The notes under the pieces: generated by a model
What the model was told of the DNA's origin: nothing
What the model saw: only the letters and a program-made list of their open reading frames with translations
Databases searched by the model: none
Origin: Bacillota bacterium
Lineage (GTDB): Bacteria > Bacillota_I > Bacilli_A > RF39 > UBA660
DNA length: 64,000 bases
Direction of reading: 5' to 3'
Assembly (NCBI GenBank): GCA_023460995.1
Contig: JAEWOE010000003.1
Span: 1 to 64,000 of the forward strand
Shown: positions 42,607 to 50,563 of the stretch, one piece after another
How the letters are laid out: each line of letters opens with the position of its first letter
Numbering within the stretch: the stretch's first letter is position 1
Position numbers and translations under genes: made by a program

Positions 42607-42733
42607 TAATACATGAGGGAGCAAAAGCTTTCTTTTTTCTTTTAAAAGCACACATTTAAGAGTAAACATCTTGATGTATTGTAAAAAGAAAATATATTGA
42701 TTTTAAAGCATGTCAAAATCTGACAATTAGTGA

Positions 42734-42739
42734 TATAAT
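42734..42739 (+). promoter_or_regulatory. -10 element and structured leader ahead of the TIR gene
   Basis: TATAAT at 42734-42739 is the only clear promoter box. The leader after it contains a possible hairpin in which AAGGC (42768-42772) pairs with GCCTT (42793-42797) ahead of seven T, directly before the GGGAGG site. No leader peptide is obvious. Confidence 0.35.
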
Positions 42740-42814
42740 AAAAATATTGAATTAAAGCGCTAGTACAAGGCTTGTTTATAAGTTTTGTAGTGGCCTTTTT
42801 TTATGGGAGGTAAT

Positions 42815-43567
42815 ATGAATTTTATACTTTATGATTTAGGCAATCTTGATAGTGGAAAAATAGTTCAAGTTAAATTATCGATGTCGGCAAATGTAAGATT
42901 AATGGATTCTTCAAATTACGCTAATTACAAAAATGGAAGAAGACATAGATTTTATGGTGGATATGTAAAAACAAGTCCCTACAACATTACTGTTCCAAAC
43001 TATGGACATTGGTATGTAACAATAGATTTGGGTGGATATGCAGGAAAAGTAAAATGTAATGTAAATGTTTTGAATGGGTTGTTGGCACCTGCAAAGCAAC
43101 AGTTGCCTCTTGCAAAAGAACCAAATTTATATGTGGAAACGAATGATTCAAAAAAAGAATATGATGTTTTTATCTCTCATGCTTCAGAAGATAAAGATAT
43201 TGTGGTTCGACCTTTAGCGAATGCTCTAAAGGAAAAAGGAATAAAAGTATGGTATGATGAATTCGAATTAAAGATTGGTGATAGTTTGCGAAGAAAAATT
43301 GATCAGGGATTATCAAAAAGTCGTTTTGGAATTGTTGTCATTTCAAAATCATTCATTAAGAAGGGGTGGACCAATTATGAATTAGATGGCATAATGACCA
43401 AGGCAATCTCTGGACAACAAACCTTACTTCCAATATGGCACAATATTACAAAACAAGAAGTTATAGATTACAGTCCGTCATTAGCAGATAAGGTTGCTAG
43501 GAATACCAGTCAAGAAACAGTTGAAGAAATAGCTGAAGAAATAGCGGAAATGATTTCGGAAAAGTAA
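42815..43567 (+). CDS. DUF1883-TIR domain protein, probable defence NADase
   Basis: The 250-residue protein has an N-terminal DUF1883 beta domain (about residues 1-90, with KLSMSANVRLMD and HWYVTIDLGG) and a C-terminal TIR domain from about residue 114: EYDVFISHASEDKD, LKEKGIKVWYDEFELKIGDSL, and the putative catalytic Glu in NYELDGI near residue 188. Bacterial TIR proteins of anti-phage systems cleave NAD or make cyclic ADP-ribose signals, killing or arresting the infected cell. DUF1883-TIR proteins are known as a type, but their trigger is not. GGGAGG fixes the ATG at 42815. Base use is a little less AT-rich than its neighbours, which fits horizontal origin. Confidence 0.82.
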   Translation: MNFILYDLGNLDSGKIVQVKLSMSANVRLMDSSNYANYKNGRRHRFYGGYVKTSPYNITVPNYGHWYVTIDLGGYAGKVKCNVNVLNGLLAPAKQQLPLAKEPNLYVETNDSKKEYDVFISHASEDKDIVVRPLANALKEKGIKVWYDEFELKIGDSLRRKIDQGLSKSRFGIVVISKSFIKKGWTNYELDGIMTKAISGQQTLLPIWHNITKQEVIDYSPSLADKVARNTSQETVEEIAEEIAEMISEK

Positions 43568-43671
43568 AAGATTTGGTAAAACATATTATAATTTATATAT
43601 AAAGACGTAAATAGATGAAAAATGACATTAAAATATCTTATTAAAAGGTATTAATAAAATGATGAAACAAA

Positions 43672-43807
43672 ATTCTAAAGAAGCAAAGGTAATAGCTGAC
43701 CAATAATAAAAAATACTTATAGAACTCTAATGACAAGAGGAATGAAAGGCTGTTATGTTTATTGTACTGATAGAAGAGTTAGTGAAAAATTAAGGAAAGC
43801 AGCATAA
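43672..43807 (+). pseudogene. C-terminal scrap of a DUF2075 helicase domain
   Basis: The frame from 43700 reads PIIKNTYRTLMTRGMKGCYV and goes on with YCTDRRVSEKL to a stop at 43807. This is the characteristic end of DUF2075 (Schlafen-type) helicase domains, which end in a NxYRxLMTRGMKGCYVYxxD segment. A further piece with SKEAKVIADQ precedes it in a shifted frame. The rest of the roughly 600-residue gene is missing. It shows that another defence-type gene once lay here. Confidence 0.75.
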
Positions 43808-43835
43808 TATATTATGGTGATGTTAGGTGTTTATA

Positions 43836-45782
43836 GTGGAAGAAAAAAATAAAAATATACTAATAAGTACGTCCATGTTACATTATCTTTGGTCCGAAAA
43901 AAGACAAGATAATATTGATTTATTGAAAATTTTCGTTAATACAATTTGTTTTTCTAGATTTGATTTGGAGCATGTAGTTGATGTTGAAATTATTTCAAGA
44001 GATTTAAAAGAAAAATATGGATTAGATAATGTTCCTAGAAGTGTAATAATGAGAATTTTAGATAGAGTATCTAGAAAAGAGAAATATTATAAGAAGAAAA
44101 ATTATGAGTTTATTTTAATAAAAAAAGATTTAAAATTAATTTCCGAATTTGAAAAAACAAGCAAGAAGTCTGAAGACGATGTTGTTTTTGTTTTTGATGA
44201 GATAAAAAAGATGATTCGTGAGAATAAACTTATATCTGAAAATAAAATAACGGATGAATATATTCAAAAATTAATATATAATTATTTGAATAAAAATGGA
44301 TATGCAATTATAAAAAGTGCTGGAAATTTTCCGAATTTAAATTATGGAAGCGATAGAGCATACTTTTTACTTAATATGATGCTAATTGATAATTATCAAA
44401 AAGGAACAAAATTTTTTAAATGTTTTTATAATGTGCTAGTAGGTTTTATGATTGCTAATATAATTTATGTTCAAATTGATAATAAGATTGATACTGGTTT
44501 AAAAGATGTAGCTGTATATCTTGATACTCCTTTGTTGCTGAAAATATTGGGCTGCAAGTCAGATGAACAACAAAAGGTAACTCTAGAGCTGTTAGAAATG
44601 TTGAAAAAATCCAATTGTAGAATTTTGGCTTTTCACCATAATTATAAAGAATTAATTGATGTTTTATATGCATATAAAAATTCTATAGGTTCAAAAAACA
44701 AAAAAAGTTATCATAATTTAATAGGTTTAGAAGAAAAAGGTTACTCAGTAGATATGATGGAAATTTTTATTGAAGGGCTAATGGAAAATTTAAAAAAATA
44801 CGGAATTTCAGTAGTGCAAAAGCCTGAAATATCAGAAGAATATAAGAAGTTAAACTTAGATTACAAAGTATTAATAAAGTACATAAAGGAAGAATATATA
44901 AAAAGTAAAAGTAAAAATATAAATGATGATAATATATATATAGATGTAGATTCTATCAATGCTATTAAAATATTAAGGGGTGGGAAAAAGTTTGATAAGA
45001 TTGAACTTTCAAAGGCTATATTAGTTACTGATAATTATATCTTATCAAATAATGTTAATAGTTTTTTAGGATATAATCCTTTTAATGATGTTGGATTAGT
45101 AATTAGTGATAATGATCTAGCTACACTGTTGTGGCAAAAAAGTCTCAGTACAAATGATAAAGTTTTAGAATTGAGGATGATTTCAAATGCACTTTGTGCA
45201 CTTGAACCCAACGAAGAGTTTATAGAAAGACTAATTGAAATAGGGAATCAATTAGAAAAAAGCGGGTTAGTTGATAGCAAGGATTTTCTAAATACAGTAA
45301 TGATAAATAGTACAAAAAGGCATGATTTGGTTAGAAAAGCAGAAGGTAATGCAGATAATGTTGATGAGGATTTGGTTGTAAATATTATAGCCAATGAAAA
45401 AATAAAAGAAAAAAACGAAAAGTTTAAAAATAATATGTCAATGAAATTACAAAAAATACATCAAGAAGCGGAAGAAGAAAAGCAAAGGGTATTTAAAAAG
45501 TACACAACGATACTTAAAACTATTTTTATTTTCGTTTTGCTGGCTATAGAAACTTTAATATTCTATATTACTTTGACTAGTTTTTCCTGTAATTTTATAG
45601 TTGGAATGTTTGTGTTCGCCGGCTTGATTACAACAGCAATATTAGGAATTAAAGATAAATATAACTTTGTTAATGGATATATCATTAGAATTTCCGAAAT
45701 AAAGGCATCAGAAGCATTTAAGAAAGTATATATCCCGAAGGCAAATATAATTTTAGATTTAGAAAAAGAATATTTTAATTAA
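43836..45782 (+). CDS. PIN-like domain protein with C-terminal membrane anchor
   Basis: The 648-residue protein has a helical N-terminal half (1-215), a segment that looks like a PIN nuclease core (VAVYLDTPLLLKIL near residue 225, IDVDSINAI near 370 and ILVTDNYILS near 396), a charged coiled-coil region (about 510-555) and two membrane helices near 560-605, followed by a 40-residue tail. PIN domains cut RNA using a few acidic residues; the three Asp-containing strands are consistent with this but not proof. The GTG at 43836 follows TTAGGTG. Its place between a TIR gene and other defence-type genes suggests a defence role, with the membrane anchor linking it to envelope sensing or killing. Confidence 0.5.
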   Translation: MEEKNKNILISTSMLHYLWSEKRQDNIDLLKIFVNTICFSRFDLEHVVDVEIISRDLKEKYGLDNVPRSVIMRILDRVSRKEKYYKKKNYEFILIKKDLKLISEFEKTSKKSEDDVVFVFDEIKKMIRENKLISENKITDEYIQKLIYNYLNKNGYAIIKSAGNFPNLNYGSDRAYFLLNMMLIDNYQKGTKFFKCFYNVLVGFMIANIIYVQIDNKIDTGLKDVAVYLDTPLLLKILGCKSDEQQKVTLELLEMLKKSNCRILAFHHNYKELIDVLYAYKNSIGSKNKKSYHNLIGLEEKGYSVDMMEIFIEGLMENLKKYGISVVQKPEISEEYKKLNLDYKVLIKYIKEEYIKSKSKNINDDNIYIDVDSINAIKILRGGKKFDKIELSKAILVTDNYILSNNVNSFLGYNPFNDVGLVISDNDLATLLWQKSLSTNDKVLELRMISNALCALEPNEEFIERLIEIGNQLEKSGLVDSKDFLNTVMINSTKRHDLVRKAEGNADNVDEDLVVNIIANEKIKEKNEKFKNNMSMKLQKIHQEAEEEKQRVFKKYTTILKTIFIFVLLAIETLIFYITLTSFSCNFIVGMFVFAGLITTAILGIKDKYNFVNGYIIRISEIKASEAFKKVYIPKANIILDLEKEYFN

Positions 45783-45947
45783 TCATTAAACATGATCTAA
45801 ATATAATTTTAGCAAGTTATCTAAATTATTTATTATATATATTGAGTTAGGCAGATATTGTCACAGGATATAAACAATTTATAGTTATATAAGAGGCATT
45901 CTTACTAGGACCATCAATTTAATAGAATTGTATTAGGTGTGTTATAA

Positions 45948-45975
45948 TATAAGACAAAGTCTTATATTTTTTTGT
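45948..45975 (+). terminator. Terminator-like hairpin just after a -10 box, ahead of the 45987 gene
   Basis: TATAAGAC-AAA-GTCTTATA followed by seven T. TATAAT lies at 45943-45948 immediately in front, so the hairpin either ends upstream transcription or sits at the very 5' end of the next transcript. Confidence 0.55.
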
Positions 45976-45986
45976 GGAGGTATTAG

Positions 45987-46868
45987 ATGAAAAGAACTAA
46001 ATTACAAGGATATTTAAAAGATTTAGAAAATAGAAATAAACGTTTTTCTTTTGTTAAGACAATGCGTTTATTAGATGTTGGAGTTTATATATATTCTGAT
46101 ATAATAGAAAATTTTGATTTGGAGAAAGTAACAAATTATAAAAAATCAAAATATATCACTATGGAATTAAATAAACAATTTGCAGTTGTATATGATTTTT
46201 TAGATGATGGTAAAATATTAATGGCTATATGTATTTTGCGCAATTTATATGAAGAATTAATGTATGTTATGGCTACTTCTTTAGATATAGATATAGATTT
46301 ATCTCCATATACTAGAGCCAGTTATTTTAAAGACAAAGTAATAGAAAATATAGATGAACTATTATCTGATAATTTTGAAATTGATGATATTAACGATATC
46401 TATAGTCATTTGTCAAAATTGATGCATGTAACTAATTTGAAAGAAGCAGTTAGTTATTTAACTAAAACAAATAAATATAATAAATATATTTTAAATGAAA
46501 TTAAATTTATTGCACTTATGATACAGTATATATATATAGATTTTTATAATAAAAAGGAAGAAATATTTGAAATAGACATATGTAGAAATATATTCTTATT
46601 TTCTAGTTATTGCGAATCTATTAATGAAATATATTTCATTGCCAATTCAGAGATGGGTCAATCATATTTGAAAAAATATTTTTATGGAGAAAATAATAAA
46701 AAATATTTAGTTAAAAAGAATGAAGAAATTATAAATATACTTAAAGATTTTAAAGTTTCAAAAAATAAAATTAATATAACTATAAAAAGAATTTGCAAAG
46801 AATTAAGCAAACAACTTGAAAATTCAAAATATATAGAAGAAGCTAACAAAATAATTAGCAGAAAATAA
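45987..46868 (+). CDS. Helical protein of unknown function (293 aa)
   Basis: I do not recognise a family firmly. The product is almost entirely helical with a CILRNLYEELMYVMA segment near residue 85 and YSHLSKLMHV near residue 142. This arginine-helix then Ser/His pattern is reminiscent of DUF5677-type and HEPN-like proteins of defence loci, but no RX4-6H ribonuclease motif is present, so that link is weak. No membrane segment. GTGGAGG precedes the ATG. It lies between the PIN-like gene and the second ABC-F copy. Confidence 0.55.
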   Translation: MKRTKLQGYLKDLENRNKRFSFVKTMRLLDVGVYIYSDIIENFDLEKVTNYKKSKYITMELNKQFAVVYDFLDDGKILMAICILRNLYEELMYVMATSLDIDIDLSPYTRASYFKDKVIENIDELLSDNFEIDDINDIYSHLSKLMHVTNLKEAVSYLTKTNKYNKYILNEIKFIALMIQYIYIDFYNKKEEIFEIDICRNIFLFSSYCESINEIYFIANSEMGQSYLKKYFYGENNKKYLVKKNEEIINILKDFKVSKNKINITIKRICKELSKQLENSKYIEEANKIISRK

Positions 46869-46985
46869 TTTATACGAATGTTTTTAAATATTACTAAAAT
46901 CATATAGTACACATTTTGAATTTATTTAATGATAGTACAAATGGTTGAAAATTATATTAGAAAAAATATGATTATGGAAACAGTC

Positions 46986-47014
46986 TTTACAAAGAAACGC
47001 ATATATATTATAAT
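46986..47014 (+). promoter_or_regulatory. Promoter for the ABC-F leader (second copy)
   Basis: TTTACA (46986-46991) and TATAAT (47009-47014), 17 bases apart, identical boxes to the first copy but with a diverged spacer. Confidence 0.8.
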
Positions 47015-47036
47015 ATTTCAATAAGGAGTGATTACT

Positions 47037-47090
47037 ATGTATAGTATAAATCATGTTATCATGTATACTGCAAGTAATCACATCTCTTAA
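47037..47090 (+). CDS. 17-residue leader peptide of the ABC-F attenuator (second copy)
   Basis: ATG with a strong AAGGAGTG site encodes MYSINHVIMYTASNHIS and TAA. Length and the positions of M1, Y2, I4, V7-I8-M9, T11-A12 and N14-H15-I16 match the first copy (34270). The leader is the best conserved part of the two loci outside the ABC-F itself. Confidence 0.75.
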   Translation: MYSINHVIMYTASNHIS

Positions 47091-47182
47091 TTAATTTATA
47101 AGAATTATATTAAGCAGGTGTGATGTTTTCATTGTGCCTGCATCCAAAACCATATGGATGTATTTTCCATATGGTTTTTAAT
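47069..47182 (+). promoter_or_regulatory. Transcription attenuator of the ABC-F gene (second copy)
   Basis: The same competing elements as in the first copy: ATCACATCT (47077-47085) with AGGTGTGAT (47116-47124), TGCA(AG) with CCTGCA, antiterminator CATCCA/TGGATG, and an identical terminator AAAACCATATGGA/TCCATATGGTTTT (47146-47178) with T. The first stems are slightly weaker than in copy 1 (AAG in place of AGG, one pair lost at the end of the inner stem). Confidence 0.7.
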
Positions 47183-47200
47183 ATATAAAGGAGTGCTAAT

Positions 47201-48801
47201 ATGATAGATATAAATATAAGTAAAGTAACTAAGTCCTATGGATTTAATAATAAATTAGATAATATAAGTTTTGAAATAAATAAAGGTGATATAGTTTCTA
47301 TAGTAGGAGATAATGGTGCTGGTAAAAGTACCTTACTAAAGATAATAGCAAAAGAAGAAACTGTAACTAGCGAGACTATGCTATTCGTAGTGGTGCTACA
47401 GTAGGAATGTTAGATCAAATGCCGGATATGGAAGAAAATGTAAAAGTATTAGATATATTATATAGAAGTGTTAAAGAAATATTAGATATAGAAGATAAAT
47501 TAAAAAGATATGAAAATAAGATGCAGGAAGTAACAGGAAAAGAATTAGATAAGATATTAAATAGTTATAGCAACTTACAACAAAAGTATATAAATATTGG
47601 TGGATATGAAGTAAGTGAAAAAATAGGTAGAATTGTAACTGGATTTAAAATAGAGAGTTTACTTGAAAGTGATTTTAATATATTAAGTGGTGGTGAGAAG
47701 ACAATATTAAGCTTAGCATCTTTAATGATTAAAGGCCCGGACATACTACTTTTAGATGAGCCGACTAATCACTTAGGCATAGATACTTTAGAGTGGCTAG
47801 AAGGTTATTTGAAGGCATATAAAGGCACTATTGTAATAGTATCTCATGATAGATACTTTTTAGATAAAGTTAGTACTAAAACCATACTTATTGAAAATGG
47901 TAGCGCTGAGATATTTAATGGTAACTACAGTTATTATTTAGAAGAAAATGAAAAAAGAATATTTCTAAAATTTAAAAACTATAATGATCAACAAAAACAA
48001 ATAAAGGCAATGAAAGACGCAATAAAACGATTACAAGATTGGGGAAGAATTGGAGATAATGAACGATTCTTTAAACGAGCTAAATGTATGCAAAATAGAT
48101 TAGATAAAATGGAAAAATTAAATAAGCCATTAATTAAAAATGAATTACCTATTAATTTTGATATGAATATAAGATCGGGTAAAGAAGTAATTATAGTAAA
48201 TAACTTAAATATACATTATGATAAAGTATTATTTAGTAATGCTAATATGTTAGTAAGATTTGGTGAACACATTTGTTTAGTAGGTAATAATGGTACTGGA
48301 AAAAGTACTCTTATAAAGAATATATCAGATGGTAACGATAGTATTAAAATAGGATCTAGTTTGAATATAGGATATATACCACAAGAGATACATTTTGAAG
48401 ATCCAAATAAAACTATATTAAAAATAGCACGAGAATACTATGTAGGAGAAGAGCAACACTTACGTTCTTCATTATTTAGATTTATGTTCTATGGAGATAA
48501 TATCCAAAAGAAAGTTAGTAAAATATCCGGAGGAGAAAAAGTTAGATTAAAGTTATTTTGTCTAATGCAACAAAAAGCTAATTTGCTTATTTTAGATGAA
48601 CCTACTAACCATATTGATATAGCTACGAGAGAGATACTTGAAAGTGCATTAAATGATTTTAATGGTACTATATTGTTTATATCTCATGACAGGTATTTTA
48701 TTAATAAGGTAGCTGATAAGATAGTTGCTATTGAAGATACTAAATTGGTTGAATATGTTGGGGACTATGATTATTATAAAATTATCGTTAGCAAAATGTG
48801 A
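47201..48801 (+). pseudogene. Frameshifted second copy of the ABC-F resistance gene
   Basis: The first part (47201-47404) carries NBD1 Walker A GDNGAGKST and is in frame with the start; a one-base deletion near 47377-47384, compared with the first copy, shifts the frame and stops it at 47404. The rest (47407-48801) is open and contains signature LSGGEKT, GNNGTGKST, ISGGEKVR and DEPTNHID. A second damage mark is DEPTNHLGID in place of DEPTNHLDID. The second part could restart at the ATG at 47407 but would lack NBD1 Walker A. NBD2 is nearly identical to the first copy. I call it a recent pseudogene unless the shift is an assembly error. Confidence 0.8.
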
Positions 48802-48824
48802 TATAATTTAAGTAGGTGATGATT

Positions 48825-49211
48825 ATGATAAAAGTTGTAGCTGCTTTAATTGAAAAAGACAATAAAGTCCTTCTTGCAAGACGCTCTACTGGGGATCAAA
48901 ATGTTTTTGGAAAATGGGAATTTCCTGGTGGAAAGGTTGAACCTGAAGAGACAGAACAAAAAGCAATTGAACGAGAGATTTTGGAAGAATTTGAAATGAA
49001 TATTCAAGCGGATAAATTTATAATTAATAATATATGCGAATACCCAACTAAAGTTATAGATTTAAGATTATACAAATGCATATATGTTTCTGGAGATTTT
49101 AAACTTCATGATCATTCTGAATTTGTATGGATAAATAAAGAAGATATTTTAAATTTCGATTTGGCGCCTGCTGATATAGCTTTGGCAAAATTTGTAATGG
49201 AGATGAAATAA
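48825..49211 (+). CDS. Nudix hydrolase (MutT-like)
   Basis: The 128-residue enzyme has the Nudix box GGKVEPEETEQKAIEREILEEFEM (first part at about residues 36-50), with Phe in place of the usual Gly near the end, and starts MIKVVAALIEKDNKVLLARR like MutT-type dGTP pyrophosphatases. It removes a pyrophosphate from nucleoside diphosphate-linked compounds. The ATG at 48825 follows TAGGTGATG; GTG and ATG just upstream are in the site. The stop overlaps the start of the DUF3578-DUF3883 gene by one base, so the two are translated together, which is unusual for a housekeeping MutT and hints at a joint role. Confidence 0.85.
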   Translation: MIKVVAALIEKDNKVLLARRSTGDQNVFGKWEFPGGKVEPEETEQKAIEREILEEFEMNIQADKFIINNICEYPTKVIDLRLYKCIYVSGDFKLHDHSEFVWINKEDILNFDLAPADIALAKFVMEMK

Positions 49212-50392
49212 TGAACAACTTATTTGAACATTTTTTAAACAGTTACTTGGATGGGGAGAAATTTGATAATAAAGAAAAAGAATATCATAAAATTCTATGT
49301 TCACAATTGCCTAAATACATAGGTAATCTATTAAATGATCAATACATAATTAAAGGTTCATGTGGGGCTAGTAATAAGGCGGATATACCATGGATAGGAA
49401 TATTTAATGAGAATATAACTAGAACAGCTCAGTATGGAATTTATGTTGTCTATTTATTTAGAAAAGATATGAGCGGTTTTTATCTATGCTTAGGCCAAGG
49501 CATTACAAATTTTGATAAATTTGGAAATAATAAATACAATCTAATGGATAAAGTGGCTAAATATTTTAAAGAAAAAACCGATAATGATTACTTTGATAAA
49601 AATGAAATAGATTTAGGGTGCAATAGTAAAAAAGGAAAAGAATATAAAAGAGTTAATATACTTTCGAAGTATTATGATAAAGATAATATATCAAAATATA
49701 ATTTTGAAAAGGATCTATTAGAGTTAGCTAAAATTTATGAAGAAATATACTATTCTATGGGATCTTTATCATATGATGATATTATTGAAAACTTGTTATC
49801 AAAGTCTGAGGAAGATTTAGTTTTATTAGAAGAAGCAAAAAATGAAATATACAATACATTATTAACTGAGGCTGGTGATGAAGAAGCTGAGGTAGTAGAA
49901 TTAACACAAATTGATGTTCCAAGTGTTGTAAAAAATGGATACTTTGGTATTAGTAAAAAACGAATTAAAAAAACAGACTATGTTAAAAAAGCTAAAAAAG
50001 ATGCTGAGATCGGATTGAAAGGGGAACAACTAGTACTTGAAAATGAAAAAGCAAAAATGATTGAACATGGTAGAAATGATCTACTTGTAAATATTAAGTG
50101 GGTTTCTGAATATGATGACTCATTAGGATATGATATAGAATCATTTGATTTCGATTCTGACGGTAAAGAAAAACAAATATATATTGAGGTTAAGACCACT
50201 GAATCCAACGAGAAAAATGTTTTTTTTGTTAGTAAAAATGAAGTTGAAAGAATGAACGATCTAAAAGATAAATATTGGATATATAGAGTTTGCAATATAA
50301 AGAAAAAAGCGGAATTTTATAGAATAAATGGTTTACAATTTTACAATGTTTTTAATCTTGTAGAAAAGACGTATACTGCTGAATTTAAATAA
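49211..50392 (+). CDS. DUF3578-DUF3883 protein, probable McrBC-like restriction component
   Basis: The 393-residue protein starts with a DUF3578/MrcB_N-like domain (about residues 1-150: GSCGASNKADIPWIGIF, TAQYGIYVVYLF, LCLGQGIT), a specificity domain of modification-dependent restriction enzymes, and ends with a DUF3883 domain of the PD-(D/E)XK type (about 265-385): GYDIESFD near residue 306 and IYIEVKTT near residue 323, which supply D and ExK. It could cut modified DNA by itself or with a partner. No McrB GTPase is adjacent; a Nudix enzyme overlaps it, and a helicase gene follows 170 bases later beyond a terminator. Confidence 0.78.
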   Translation: MNNLFEHFLNSYLDGEKFDNKEKEYHKILCSQLPKYIGNLLNDQYIIKGSCGASNKADIPWIGIFNENITRTAQYGIYVVYLFRKDMSGFYLCLGQGITNFDKFGNNKYNLMDKVAKYFKEKTDNDYFDKNEIDLGCNSKKGKEYKRVNILSKYYDKDNISKYNFEKDLLELAKIYEEIYYSMGSLSYDDIIENLLSKSEEDLVLLEEAKNEIYNTLLTEAGDEEAEVVELTQIDVPSVVKNGYFGISKKRIKKTDYVKKAKKDAEIGLKGEQLVLENEKAKMIEHGRNDLLVNIKWVSEYDDSLGYDIESFDFDSDGKEKQIYIEVKTTESNEKNVFFVSKNEVERMNDLKDKYWIYRVCNIKKKAEFYRINGLQFYNVFNLVEKTYTAEFK

Positions 50393-50420
50393 TCCATATT
50401 TAATGCTAGTGATATAGAGA

Positions 50421-50449
50421 AAAACTTCCTATTATAGGAAGTTTTTTTT
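50421..50449 (+). terminator. Terminator after the Nudix-DUF3578 operon
   Basis: AAACTTCCTA-TTA-TAGGAAGTTT followed by T, a strong perfect stem. Confidence 0.85.
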
Positions 50450-50563
50450 GAATGATTATAAGATAGATAGATACTTAATTAGTATATTAATTATTTTCTT
50501 AATTATTTTAGAAAGAAGATATCTTTAAGTTTAAAATATGATAAAATTATAATAGGTGATACT

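Noticed and set aside
45987..46868. HEPN ribonuclease
   Set aside because: The helical pattern is suggestive, but the RX4-6H catalytic motif is not present, so it is left as unknown.
47377..47407. Programmed frameshift in the second ABC-F copy
   Set aside because: No slippery heptamer is present, the intact first copy has the extra base, and a conserved Asp is also mutated; a pseudogene is simpler.
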